A stretch of DNA of 64,000 nucleotides from an uncultured Bacteroidota bacterium (lineage in GTDB: Bacteria; Bacteroidota; Bacteroidia; Flavobacteriales; Flavobacteriaceae): positions 1 to 64,000 of the forward strand of contig CABYPD010000001.1 in the NCBI GenBank assembly GCA_902520835.1, read 5' to 3'. Of the stretch, positions 35,175 through 44,532 are shown one piece after another. The notes beneath the pieces were generated by a model. That model ran no database searches. It was not told the DNA's origin and was given only the letters and a program-made list of their open reading frames with translations. A program made the position numbers and the translations under genes. Position 1 is the stretch's first letter, and every line of letters begins with the position of its first letter.

Positions 35175-36536
35175 CTAAAACTTATAATTTTTTATTGAAT
35201 CATTCAATTCATGTTTTATTTCATCTCCTGTTTTTAAATTTTTTATCTTAATTACCTTCTCTTCTGCTTCTTCTTTTCCATAAATTAATACGTAATTATA
35301 TTTATTTTTATCTGCATATGTAAATTGCTTAGATAACTTCACAAAATCAGGATAAATTGACACATTCCTTTCGGTTCTTAACTCGTTAACAATAAAAGAA
35401 ATATCATGAATAAATTCGTTTCCAAAATTTATTATCAAAATGTCATTTGGTGATTTAATTTCTTCAGGAAATAAATTATTATCATCCATTAAATGATATA
35501 TCCTTTCAAGACCAAATGATATACCAATTCCAGATAAATTATTAGCATTAAATCTTTCAGTTAAATTTTTGTATCTACCACCTCCTCCAATTGAACCAAT
35601 TTCAGAGTTAGTAAGTGAAACAACTTCATAGATTACACCAGTGTAATAATCAAGTCCTCTTGCAAGAGTTAAATCAAATAAAACATCAAATTTATTGTTC
35701 AGTGTTAAATCAAGAAGAGTCTTTAATTCGCTTAATGCTTTTTTTGAATTATCATTATCAATAAATTGTTCATTTATTAAAGATAAAGCCTGGCTAGTAT
35801 TATTAGATTCAAAAATTTGTTTTAACAATGGGCAAAATTTATCTTTTAAACCTAATTTATCTTTTAGCTCATATATAACTTTTTCAGAGCCTATTTTATT
35901 TAACTTATCAAGAATGGTTACAAAATCAATGAAATTATCATTTAGTTCAATTTTTCTACAAATAGATGACAAAATTTCTCTGTGATTTACTTTTATTTGA
36001 ATTTTTTGAAAGCCAAGATTTTTAAAAACATCATAATACATTTGAATCATTTCATATTCTAAATATGTTGAATCTGATCCTATAACATCAGCATCGCACT
36101 GAGTAAACTCTTGATACCTTCCCTTCTGAGGTCTATCAGCTCTCCAAACATTTTGTATTTGAAATCTTCTAAATGGAAATTTTATTTCATTCCGATGTTG
36201 TGAAACGTATCTAGCTAATGGTACTGTAAGGTCATATCTTAGAGCTTTTTCTGAAATTGAATTTATAAACTCAGTCGTTTTATTTTCATTAAAGGCCTTA
36301 ATATCTGCTTTTCTTACCTTTTCTCCTGAATTTAGAATATTAAATATCAATCTATCACCTTCATTACCATACTTACCGGATAATGTTTCTCTTTTTTCGA
36401 AAGAAGGAGTTTGTATCTCTAGATATCCATATTTTGTAAATACATCTCTGATTATATCTACAATATAATTTCTTTTTAAAACTATTTCTGGATGATAATC
36501 CCTAGTTCCTTTAGGAATTGTAGGTTTCATTGACAT
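35175..36536 (-). CDS. hisS: Histidyl-tRNA synthetase
   Basis: Class II synthetase, 453 residues: KPTIPKGTRDYHPE at the N-terminus, motif 2 area RYDLTVPLARYVSQ and FRRFQIQNVWRADRPQKGRYQEFTQCDADVIGS, the histidine A motif LARGLDYYTG and motif 3 SGIGISFGLERI, then an anticodon-binding domain. A TAACTTTG -7 box (36549-36542) lies 5 bp before the ATG. The stop lies 1 bp from tRNA-Met. Confidence 0.96.
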   Translation of the reverse strand: MSMKPTIPKGTRDYHPEIVLKRNYIVDIIRDVFTKYGYLEIQTPSFEKRETLSGKYGNEGDRLIFNILNSGEKVRKADIKAFNENKTTEFINSISEKALRYDLTVPLARYVSQHRNEIKFPFRRFQIQNVWRADRPQKGRYQEFTQCDADVIGSDSTYLEYEMIQMYYDVFKNLGFQKIQIKVNHREILSSICRKIELNDNFIDFVTILDKLNKIGSEKVIYELKDKLGLKDKFCPLLKQIFESNNTSQALSLINEQFIDNDNSKKALSELKTLLDLTLNNKFDVLFDLTLARGLDYYTGVIYEVVSLTNSEIGSIGGGGRYKNLTERFNANNLSGIGISFGLERIYHLMDDNNLFPEEIKSPNDILIINFGNEFIHDISFIVNELRTERNVSIYPDFVKLSKQFTYADKNKYNYVLIYGKEEAEEKVIKIKNLKTGDEIKHELNDSIKNYKF

Positions 36537-36577
36537 ATAGTCAAAGTTAAATAAATTGAAACTCTAAAAAAATAAAA

Positions 36578-37027
36578 TTATTTATCAGATTTGATCACTT
36601 CAAAATTCAAATCAAAATAAACTTCTCTGTGTAGTCTGATTTTTGCTGTGTAAGTACCTGTTTTTTTGATATTTGAAGATAAATGAATACATTTTTTTTC
36701 AATGTTTAACCCATTAAATGATAGTTCTTTAGAAATGTCAGCACTAGTTACTGATCCAAATAATTTATCGCTTTCAAGAGATTTAGCAGAGATCTTAAGC
36801 TCTAACTTCTCAAGTTTTTTAACAACTTTTTGCGCTTCAGAAATAGCTTCTTTCTGCTTATTTTGTGATTGTTTAATTTTTTCAGCTAAAACCTTTTTTG
36901 CAGATGAGGTTGCTAGCACTGCTTTACCTTGGGGTATTAAAAAATTTCTACCATATCCATTTTTAACAATGACCAGATCATCTTTAAAACCTAAATTTTC
37001 AACGTCTTCTTTTAAAATTAATTCCAT
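36578..37027 (-). CDS. rplI: 50S ribosomal protein L9
   Basis: 149 residues: N-terminal rRNA-binding domain (ELILKEDVENLGFKDDLVIVKNGYGRNFLIPQGKAVLAT), a long connecting helix (about 40-80) and the C-terminal domain. It is the last gene of the rpsF-rpsR-rplI operon, 7 bp after rpsR. Confidence 0.96.
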   Translation of the reverse strand: MELILKEDVENLGFKDDLVIVKNGYGRNFLIPQGKAVLATSSAKKVLAEKIKQSQNKQKEAISEAQKVVKKLEKLELKISAKSLESDKLFGSVTSADISKELSFNGLNIEKKCIHLSSNIKKTGTYTAKIRLHREVYFDLNFEVIKSDK

Positions 37028-37034
37028 TTAGTAA

Positions 37035-37322
37035 TTATTTTAATAAATCTGATTGATATGGAAGCAAAGCTAAATGTCTGGCTCTTTTAACTGCAACAGA
37101 AACTTTTCTTTGAAATTTTAAAGAAGTTCCTGTTAATCTTCTAGGTAATATTTTTCCTTGCTCATTAATGAATTTTAATAAATAGTCAGGGTCTTTATAA
37201 TCAATATACTTTATACCCAATCTTTTAAATCTACAGTATTTTTTTTTGCCCTTAGTTGAAATATCAAGTGGTGTTAAGTATCTAACTTCGCCTTGATTAG
37301 TATTTAAATCCATTTCAGCCAT
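37035..37322 (-). CDS. rpsR: 30S ribosomal protein S18
   Basis: 95 residues with [36 protein letters not shown] and [11 protein letters not shown], diagnostic of S18. Its ATG shares one base with the rpsF stop. S18 pairs with S6 on the platform of the small subunit. Confidence 0.96.
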   Translation of the reverse strand: MAEMDLNTNQGEVRYLTPLDISTKGKKKYCRFKRLGIKYIDYKDPDYLLKFINEQGKILPRRLTGTSLKFQRKVSVAVKRARHLALLPYQSDLLK

Positions 37323-37669
37323 TATGCTTTTTCTTTTTTAAGTTTATTTCTTCTTTTTACAGCCCAGTCATTGGCATCTTTATCTAATTTAACATTAAGA
37401 AATCTCATTACTCTCTCATCTCTTTTAAGCTCAGTTTCATAAATATTAATGATATTCGAATCCCCATTATGTTCAAAATCAATCAAAGCATAAAATCCAC
37501 TTAATTTATTTTGAATTTTGTAGGCTAATTTTTTTAATCCCCAATTTTCAACATCAATAATTTTACAATCATTGTCTTTTAGGAGTTTTTCATATCTTTT
37601 AATAGCGTCATTAACCTGATCTTCGGAAAGGGCCGGGTTAAGAATGAAAACTGATTCGTAATGACTCAT
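37322..37669 (-). CDS. rpsF: 30S ribosomal protein S6
   Basis: 115 residues from the ATG at 37669 ([18 protein letters not shown]), with [22 protein letters not shown] and [16 protein letters not shown]. An alternative TTG two codons upstream is not needed. First gene of the S6-S18-L9 operon. Confidence 0.95.
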   Translation of the reverse strand: MSHYESVFILNPALSEDQVNDAIKRYEKLLKDNDCKIIDVENWGLKKLAYKIQNKLSGFYALIDFEHNGDSNIINIYETELKRDERVMRFLNVKLDKDANDWAVKRRNKLKKEKA

Positions 37670-37686
37670 AAACAAAATTTGTCGGG

Positions 37687-37716
37687 CAAAAATAGTTTTT
37701 ATATCATTACTTACAA
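37687..37716 (-). promoter_or_regulatory. Promoter of rpsF-rpsR-rplI
   Basis: Minus strand TTG (37716-37714), 19 bp, TATTTTTG (37694-37687); the ATG is 17 bp downstream. Confidence 0.6.
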
Positions 37717-37729
37717 AATAAATTTATAT

Positions 37730-40138
37730 TTAATTGTAGGGATCTATATCTACAGATATTTTAACAGATTTAAATTCAGGATATTCAGCAAAACGTTTTA
37801 GTAGTTTTGACAGGTTATTTTTGGTAGATTTTAAATAAGCAAAATCATCAATTTTAATAAGAAGAACTTTAATATAGAAATTATTTATTCTACTAACAAT
37901 AGGAAACTCTGGACCTAAAATTTGAAAATCAATCATATTTTTAATAGCACTGTATATCCATTGAGATGAAGTGTTTAAAACTTCTACTTTTTTTGATTTT
38001 ATTGATATTTTAATGAGTTTTGAAAACGGGGGGTAATTAAATTCTTTTCTTTGATTCAATTGAAAATTATAAAATTCCATATAATTATTATCAATGAGTC
38101 TTTGATGAATATAATGATTTTTATAATTGGTTTGAATAACGACTTTTCCTCTTGACAATGATCTCCCCGCTCTTCCTGAAACTTGTTTTATTAACTGAAA
38201 ATATTTTTCATGTGATCTAAAATCTGGGTAATTTAAAAGAAAATCAGATTCAATTACCCCAACTAAATCAACATTACTAAAATTCAATCCCTTCGCAATC
38301 ATTTGAGTTCCAATTAAAACTTGAAATTTTTTATCTTGAAAATCATTAATAATTTTTTTTAGATTTTTTTTTGATCGAGTTGTATCATAATCAAATCTTG
38401 CAAGTTTTACATTAGGAAAAAGCTTAGAAAATTCACTTTCAAGAGTTTGAGTACCTACACCGCATTTCTTCATTGTTGGAAGCGAACATGAATTACAATT
38501 AATTGACATCTTTCTAAAAAAACCACAATAATGACATTTTTCCAGGTTATCATTTAAGTGATAAGTCAAACTAACATCACAATTCGGACACATATTAACA
38601 TGATTACAAGCAGAACATTTTAAATAAGTTGAATAACCTCTACGATTTCTAAATAAGATCACCTGATTATCAGAGCTTAATGCATTTTCAATATATTTAA
38701 GCAATTCACTTGAAAATAAACTTCTATCAGATTTAGATGGTTCAATTAATTTAATTTCGGGAGGCGAAAAATTACCATATCTTTCATTAAGTTTTACTAA
38801 TGAAAATTTATTATTAATTGAGTTGTAATACGTTTCTAAACTTGGGGTTGCAGATCCTAAAAGACAATTAATATTTAAGAATTTAGCAAGGTAAATTGCA
38901 CAATCTCTAGCATTATATCTTGGATTAGGTTCGAACTGTTTATAAGAATTTTCGTGTTCTTCATCGACAATAATTAAACTTAAATTTTTATGAGGTAAAA
39001 AAATTGATGAACGTACACCTAATATAATTTTAGGAGATTTATTGGAATTTAATTCTTTCCATATCTCATACCTAATATTGGATGAAATAGAAGAATGATA
39101 AACTATTAACTCAGAGCTAAAATATTCCTTAAATCGAAATACAAGTTGTGTAGTTAAAGCTATTTCAGGGACGAGAAAAAGTACACTTTTTCCATCTTTT
39201 AAATATTCTTTAACCAAAGAAATGTAAACTTCAGTTTTACCAGATGATGTTACACCCATTAAATTAACAACATTTGTTTCTTGAAAATCACTTTTAATAT
39301 TATCAAAAGCCTTGAGCTGAGCTTGGGATAGATTAATTTTTTTCTCTTTTATTTCAAACTCAGATTTTAACCTATCAACTTTAAGCTTATTTTTAATCAG
39401 TAATTCTTTCCTAACTAAGCCATCAATGACACTTGAAGAAATTTTTAAAGCATCTAATATTGTTGATTTTGAAAAATATTGTTCTTGATTATTTTTTAGA
39501 AAAAAATCAATAACATCTTTCTGCTTATTGGTTCTTAGACTAATTGATTCGAATTTTATTTTACTATTTAAAGAGTAGAATATCTGATATTTTTCAATAT
39601 AAGTACTATAAACTTCCTGCTTAATCTCTATAATATCTTTATAAATTAATTCATTTACATTTTTTAAAATTGAATTACCAAAAATTCGAGACAAGTCCTT
39701 CACAAGGATTTCTTGATTTTGGTTTATTACCTCCAATAAATGAATAGATTTTTCCGATAAACTATCGTGTGAATTATCATTTTTTAGCTTGACTACTGTT
39801 TCACTCCTAATCAGTAATGATTTTGGAAGAGCAGCATCAAAGACAGTCCCAATAGGACACATGTAATAGTTACTTATCCATTTATAAAAATTAATTTGAG
39901 AAACTCCAACACAGGGAATTTCATCAACAATAAATTTAATTTCTTTAAGATTGAAATCAATATTTACATTTTTTGATTTACTTAGAACAATACCAGTATA
40001 AAGTTTTTTACTGCCAAAACTTACAACTACCCTGCACCCTACTGAAATTAATTCAAATTCAGATTCAGAGATTAAATAATCAAATGTATTGTCAATTGGA
40101 AGTGGAATAACAACTTCAATTACATAAGGATAATTCAA
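37730..40138 (-). CDS. priA: Primosomal protein N' (replication restart helicase)
   Basis: 3'-5' helicase that restarts stalled forks and loads DnaB. 802 residues, with the N-terminal DNA-binding domain (about 1-200), helicase lobes with Walker A GVTSSGKTEVY and the DEEH box VDEEHENSYKQ, a zinc domain with eight cysteines (CSACNHVNMCPNC, CHYCGF, CNSC, KKCGVGTQ), and motif region QVSGRAGRS. The start codon appears to be TTG (40138). The paired action with DnaB is notable given the dnaB frameshift. Confidence 0.95.
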   Translation of the reverse strand: MNYPYVIEVVIPLPIDNTFDYLISESEFELISVGCRVVVSFGSKKLYTGIVLSKSKNVNIDFNLKEIKFIVDEIPCVGVSQINFYKWISNYYMCPIGTVFDAALPKSLLIRSETVVKLKNDNSHDSLSEKSIHLLEVINQNQEILVKDLSRIFGNSILKNVNELIYKDIIEIKQEVYSTYIEKYQIFYSLNSKIKFESISLRTNKQKDVIDFFLKNNQEQYFSKSTILDALKISSSVIDGLVRKELLIKNKLKVDRLKSEFEIKEKKINLSQAQLKAFDNIKSDFQETNVVNLMGVTSSGKTEVYISLVKEYLKDGKSVLFLVPEIALTTQLVFRFKEYFSSELIVYHSSISSNIRYEIWKELNSNKSPKIILGVRSSIFLPHKNLSLIIVDEEHENSYKQFEPNPRYNARDCAIYLAKFLNINCLLGSATPSLETYYNSINNKFSLVKLNERYGNFSPPEIKLIEPSKSDRSLFSSELLKYIENALSSDNQVILFRNRRGYSTYLKCSACNHVNMCPNCDVSLTYHLNDNLEKCHYCGFFRKMSINCNSCSLPTMKKCGVGTQTLESEFSKLFPNVKLARFDYDTTRSKKNLKKIINDFQDKKFQVLIGTQMIAKGLNFSNVDLVGVIESDFLLNYPDFRSHEKYFQLIKQVSGRAGRSLSRGKVVIQTNYKNHYIHQRLIDNNYMEFYNFQLNQRKEFNYPPFSKLIKISIKSKKVEVLNTSSQWIYSAIKNMIDFQILGPEFPIVSRINNFYIKVLLIKIDDFAYLKSTKNNLSKLLKRFAEYPEFKSVKISVDIDPYN

Positions 40139-40180
40139 AATAGACTTTTTATAACTTTACAAATTAAACATTAAAAAATT

Positions 40181-40762
40181 ATGGAATTAGTTTTCGCAAG
40201 CCATAACGAAAATAAAGTTAGTGAAGTAAGAAAAATACTGCCACCAAATTTTAAAATTATTAGTTTAAATGACTTAAATTTTTTTGATGATATTCCGGAA
40301 AATGAAGAAACATTGGAGGGAAATGCAATTTTTAAGTCTAATTTTATCTATAAAAAATTTAAAACTAATGTATTTGCTGATGATACTGGTCTTGAAATAA
40401 AAGCTCTAAATAATTTACCCGGTGTAAAATCTGCTAGATATTCTGGTTTGGATAGAGATTCTAATAAAAATATAAATAAAGTGTTAACTAATCTTCGTAA
40501 TGAAAATAATAGAAAAGCAAGATTCAAAACGGTTATATCTCTAAATATAAAAGGAAAATTAAAATTATTTGAAGGTATAATCAACGGTAATATAACCCAT
40601 AAACCTATTGGAGAAAAAGGATTTGGTTATGATCCTATCTTCATACCTGAAAATTATAATAAGACATTCGCAGAAATGAGTTTAGCCCAGAAAAATAAAA
40701 TAAGTCATAGATCAATTGCAATCAATAAATTAATATCATTTTTAGGAAAAGTTTATGATTGA
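40181..40762 (+). CDS. XTP/dITP diphosphatase (RdgB/HAM1 family)
   Basis: Removes non-canonical purine nucleotides (ITP, XTP) from the pool. 193 residues: SHNENKVSEVRKIL, DDTGLEIKALNNLPGVKSARYSG, and GEKGFGYDPIFIPENYNKTFAEMSLAQKNKISHRSIA, all family landmarks. Confidence 0.94.
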   Translation: MELVFASHNENKVSEVRKILPPNFKIISLNDLNFFDDIPENEETLEGNAIFKSNFIYKKFKTNVFADDTGLEIKALNNLPGVKSARYSGLDRDSNKNINKVLTNLRNENNRKARFKTVISLNIKGKLKLFEGIINGNITHKPIGEKGFGYDPIFIPENYNKTFAEMSLAQKNKISHRSIAINKLISFLGKVYD

Positions 40763-40790
40763 TTTTTTCAAGAAAAATATATTTTGATGT

Positions 40791-41564
40791 ATGTTTACTG
40801 CAGTGAAATTAAACTTTCTTAAAATTTTATTTTTTGTTTTATTATCTGTAAAGAGTTTTTCTCAAGAAAAAGTTATTGGTATTGTTGAAAATGATGCAGA
40901 TTCAAAACCGATATCTAATGTTCATGTCATAAATTTAAATAAGGTAGTAGGTGTTATAACAGACAAATCAGGAAGTTTTGAAATAGACGTTGAGGTTAAT
41001 GATACTTTATATTTTTCTTATCTAGGTTTTAAATCTATTAAGATCAGAGTTACTAATGACCTAATAAAATTTAAAAATTCCAAGATTAGATTGACTGAAC
41101 TTGCATATGCCCTAGAAGAAGTTATTGTTTCTCCTTATCAACTAACCGGATATCTAGAAATAGATGCTAAAAATGTCCCGATAAGTAAATCTTACAGATA
41201 CAGTATACCTGGATTACCAACAAGGGGTTACGAAGCTGGATCCAAAAATCCTGGAGCTATTTCAAAAGTTTTTGGTTCAATTTTTAATCCTTTGGACTAC
41301 CTCTATAATCTTTTTGGTAAAAAACCTAAACAGTTTAGAAAATTAAAACTAATGAAAGAAGATTTTAGAATCAGAGAGCTTCTTAGCTCTAAGTTTGATA
41401 GAGAAACTCTAGTTGAACTCCTTCAGGTAGAAAAAATTGATCTCAATGAAATTTTGAGAAACTGTAGTTACTCAGAAAGTTTTATTCTCTCTGCAAATGA
41501 TCTTCAAATTCTTGAAGCAATTAGCCAATGCTATGAAGAATATAAACTTCTTAACAGAAAATAA
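40791..41564 (+). CDS. Exported carboxypeptidase-regulatory-like domain protein
   Basis: Signal peptide (about residues 1-25, ending KSFSQ), then a CarboxypepD_reg-like beta-sandwich (about 28-110: VIGIVENDADSKPISNVHVINLNKVVGVITDKSGSFEI). The rest (110-257) is alpha/beta with no recognised domain, containing RGYEAGSKNPGAISKVFGSIFNPLDYLYNLFG and FDRETLVELLQVEKIDLNEILRNC. The family is frequent in Bacteroidota envelopes, often linked to TonB systems; here it stands alone, so function is open. Confidence 0.82.
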   Translation: MFTAVKLNFLKILFFVLLSVKSFSQEKVIGIVENDADSKPISNVHVINLNKVVGVITDKSGSFEIDVEVNDTLYFSYLGFKSIKIRVTNDLIKFKNSKIRLTELAYALEEVIVSPYQLTGYLEIDAKNVPISKSYRYSIPGLPTRGYEAGSKNPGAISKVFGSIFNPLDYLYNLFGKKPKQFRKLKLMKEDFRIRELLSSKFDRETLVELLQVEKIDLNEILRNCSYSESFILSANDLQILEAISQCYEEYKLLNRK

Positions 41565-41601
41565 TACTTCTATATAAATACTTATCTTTACATATTAATT
41601 T

Positions 41602-42939
41602 ATGTCTAAAAAATCTTTAAATGCCATTTCACCAATTGATGGAAGATACTCATCAAAAACTGAAAATTTATCAAATTTTTTCTCAGAAAAAGCATTGATT
41701 AGATATAGAGTTTTAGTTGAGATTGAGTATTTTATTTCATTAACTGAAGTTGAAATACCAGGCTTAAGTAATTGGAAATCTAGTGATAATAAATTAATAA
41801 AAAATATTTATGAGAAATTCTCAGATGATGATGCAATTGAGATAAAGAAAATTGAAAAAACAACAAACCATGATGTTAAAGCAGTAGAATACTTTCTTAA
41901 AGAAAAATTTAATGATCTAGGTTTTGAAAATTATAGTGAATATATTCATTTTGGGCTAACTTCTCAAGATGTTAATAATACTGCAATTCCACTATCAATT
42001 AAAGACTTTTTACCTTCATACTACTTAATAATTGAAGATTTGATAAATGAGCTATCAATTAAAGTAAAGGATTATAGCGATATAGCAATGTTAGCAAGGA
42101 CACACGGACAACCAGCGAGTCCAACAAGATTAGGTAAAGAAATAAATGTTTTTAAATCTAGAATTATAGAACAATTTAATGTTATAAAAACAATACCTAT
42201 ATCATGTAAATTTGGTGGTGCTACAGGAAATATGAATGCTCATAAAGTTGCCTTTCCTAAAATAGATTGGGTTAATTTCTCTAATAATTTTGCTAAAAAA
42301 CTAAATTTAAAACTATCATACCCAACAACTCAGATTGAACACTATGATAATTTGGCTAGATTATTTGATAATTTCAAAAGAATAAACACTATAATTCTAG
42401 ATCTAAATAAAGATTTATGGCAATATATTTCTATGGATTACTTTCAACAAAAAATTATTAAAAATGAAGTTGGTTCATCTGCTATGCCACACAAAGTGAA
42501 TCCAATTGATTTTGAAAACAGTGAAGGAAATATAAGTTATGCTAATGCAATTTTTGAATTTTTATCTTCAAAACTTCCTGTTTCTAGGCTGCAAAGAGAT
42601 TTAACTGATAGTACTGTTTTAAGAAATGTAGGTGTACCAATTAGTCATACAATTATTGGAATTAAATCTACCATGAAAGGTTTAAATAAATTAGTTGTTA
42701 ATAAACAAATAATAACTGAAGACTTGGAAAAAAATTGGATTGTAATTTCTGAAGCAATTCAAACAATCTTAAGACGAGAAGGAGTTGATAAACCATATGA
42801 GTTACTTAAAGATTTAACAAGAAATAATGCTAAAATTGATGAAAAGGTTTTTATTGATTTCATATCTCAATTATCTATTTCTGAAAATGTAAAAAAAGAA
42901 ATGCTTTCAATTACACCTTTTAATTATACAGGTTATTGA
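41602..42939 (+). CDS. purB: Adenylosuccinate lyase
   Basis: Catalyses two fumarate-releasing steps in purine synthesis. 445 residues: NAISPIDGRYSSKTENLSNFFSEKALIRYRV, TTNHDVKAVEYFLKE, HFGLTSQDVNNTA, ARTHGQPASPT and the signature GSSAMPHKVNPIDFENSEGN. Confidence 0.96.
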   Translation: MSKKSLNAISPIDGRYSSKTENLSNFFSEKALIRYRVLVEIEYFISLTEVEIPGLSNWKSSDNKLIKNIYEKFSDDDAIEIKKIEKTTNHDVKAVEYFLKEKFNDLGFENYSEYIHFGLTSQDVNNTAIPLSIKDFLPSYYLIIEDLINELSIKVKDYSDIAMLARTHGQPASPTRLGKEINVFKSRIIEQFNVIKTIPISCKFGGATGNMNAHKVAFPKIDWVNFSNNFAKKLNLKLSYPTTQIEHYDNLARLFDNFKRINTIILDLNKDLWQYISMDYFQQKIIKNEVGSSAMPHKVNPIDFENSEGNISYANAIFEFLSSKLPVSRLQRDLTDSTVLRNVGVPISHTIIGIKSTMKGLNKLVVNKQIITEDLEKNWIVISEAIQTILRREGVDKPYELLKDLTRNNAKIDEKVFIDFISQLSISENVKKEMLSITPFNYTGY

Positions 42940-42940
42940 T

Positions 42941-43423
42941 ATGAAGAAATTGAATTTTATTATAATACTAATTGGAATTGCTATTATATCTAGGTTAATT
43001 CCTCATCCACCAAATTTTACTCCAATAACTGCTATAGCTTTATTCTCAACAATACATTTTAAGAACAAAATTTTAACTTATTTAATACCAATCATTGGCT
43101 TATTTTTTTCTGATTTGATTTTAGGCTTATCCATGGTAAACCTTTTTGTTTACCTTAGTTTTATTGCTATAACCTTTGTCGGATTTAAATTTCAAAAAAT
43201 AAATAATTACTCCATTCTACTTTCAAGTACTACTTTTTTCATTGTGTCAAATTTTGGAGTTTGGATACTTGGATATCCAAAAACTATTGAAGGCTTCATT
43301 CTTTGCTATTACATTGCTCTTCCATTTTTTCTTTACACAATTATTGGTGATTTATTTTATAGCTATGCAATGAAATATGGTTTGAGATACGCATTGAATA
43401 AAAAAATTGTTATTGCAGACTAA
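42941..43423 (+). CDS. DUF6580 membrane protein
   Basis: 160 residues with about five hydrophobic helices; begins LNFIIILIGIAIISRLIPHPPNFTPITAIALFS, a DUF6580 pattern (ECF-transporter S-component-like). It lies 1 bp after purB and overlaps the convergent rmuC stop by 4 bp. Possibly a vitamin- or metabolite-uptake component, but no ligand evidence exists. Confidence 0.82.
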   Translation: MKKLNFIIILIGIAIISRLIPHPPNFTPITAIALFSTIHFKNKILTYLIPIIGLFFSDLILGLSMVNLFVYLSFIAITFVGFKFQKINNYSILLSSTTFFIVSNFGVWILGYPKTIEGFILCYYIALPFFLYTIIGDLFYSYAMKYGLRYALNKKIVIAD

Positions 43424-44529
43424 TCGTTATCTCTAGTCTTATCTATCAATTGTTTTTGAAAATCAATATTAAATTTACCCTCAGAAATCTTCATAACATC
43501 TTTATCAATTTTTTTGAATTCATCTGAAGTTCTATTGTAATGGTTAACAACAGTGTTCAATGTATTTCCAAGTTTATTGTGATATGTTTGATAAGTTATT
43601 AGATGATCTGACAAATTTTGAACATTCTTAATAACAAGCTCAATTGATTTTTCAAATTTTAAATTATTAAGAGCTTTCATAGTAATTTGAAGCATCGGAA
43701 ATAAACTCATTGGTGAAACAATCATAACCTTTTTTTGGTATGCATACGAAACTAATTCTTTGGATCTAATCTTAAGACTTCCTACCCTGCTATTTAATAA
43801 GTCTTGGTATAATCCATCTGCAGGTATAAACATGAATGCATAATCTAAAGTTTTTTCTTGAGGCCTAATATATTTTGCTGTTTCATCAATTCTAGATTTA
43901 ATATCCTCTTTGAATTTTTTTTCTAAAAGATTTATTTCATTTTCATCTGAGCTTTCTATCATTTTATTATAGTTATCAAGAGAAAATTTAGCATCAATTG
44001 GAATTATATTATCATTTACTTTTACTATTGCATCTACAATACCACCATCTTTAAATGAGTATTGCATTTGAAATATTTCAGGCGGTAAAACATTAGATAA
44101 TAAGTTTTCAAGCTGAATTTCACCAAATATTCCTCTTTGCTTTTGATTGCCCAGAATCTTTTCTAAAGTTTTCATCTGATTAGCAAAACTTAAAACTTGT
44201 TCATTAGTTCCTTTAATTTTTTCTAATTCTACCGTTACTTCCTTAATTATTTTATTAGAATCAGAAAATTGTTTCTGCATTTGAGTTTTTGAACTCATTT
44301 GAAATTCAGAAATTTCTTTATTTATATTTTGAAGTTTTGATTCAATCTCTACTCTACTTTTCTCTGAGTTTTCACTAATTTCTTTTCTAATATCTTGAAC
44401 TTGATTTGTAAGGTTATTTGAAATCTTCAGAATAAGATCAGATTGATTATTTTTATTCCTTTTTGAAAAAAAATAGAGTAATAAGCCAATATTCGATAAA
44501 ACTAAAAGAATTAAAATTATTGAATCCAA
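43420..44529 (-). CDS. rmuC: DNA recombination protein RmuC
   Basis: 369 residues: N-terminal membrane helix (about 2-18), a long coiled coil (about 25-125), and the RmuC nuclease-like domain (about 135-345) with QRGIFGEIQLENLLSNVLPPEIFQMQYSF, PIDAKFSLDNY and AFMFIPADGLYQDLL. Limits DNA rearrangements in E. coli; mechanism not well known. It is 3 bp after carB. Confidence 0.92.
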   Translation of the reverse strand: MDSIILILLVLSNIGLLLYFFSKRNKNNQSDLILKISNNLTNQVQDIRKEISENSEKSRVEIESKLQNINKEISEFQMSSKTQMQKQFSDSNKIIKEVTVELEKIKGTNEQVLSFANQMKTLEKILGNQKQRGIFGEIQLENLLSNVLPPEIFQMQYSFKDGGIVDAIVKVNDNIIPIDAKFSLDNYNKMIESSDENEINLLEKKFKEDIKSRIDETAKYIRPQEKTLDYAFMFIPADGLYQDLLNSRVGSLKIRSKELVSYAYQKKVMIVSPMSLFPMLQITMKALNNLKFEKSIELVIKNVQNLSDHLITYQTYHNKLGNTLNTVVNHYNRTSDEFKKIDKDVMKISEGKFNIDFQKQLIDKTRDND

Positions 44530-44532
44530 AAC

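Noticed and set aside
37670-37716. S6:S18-binding leader RNA upstream of rpsF
   Set aside because: Only about 17 nt lie between the -7 box and the ATG, too short for the known motif; the CCCGAC there is not enough evidence.
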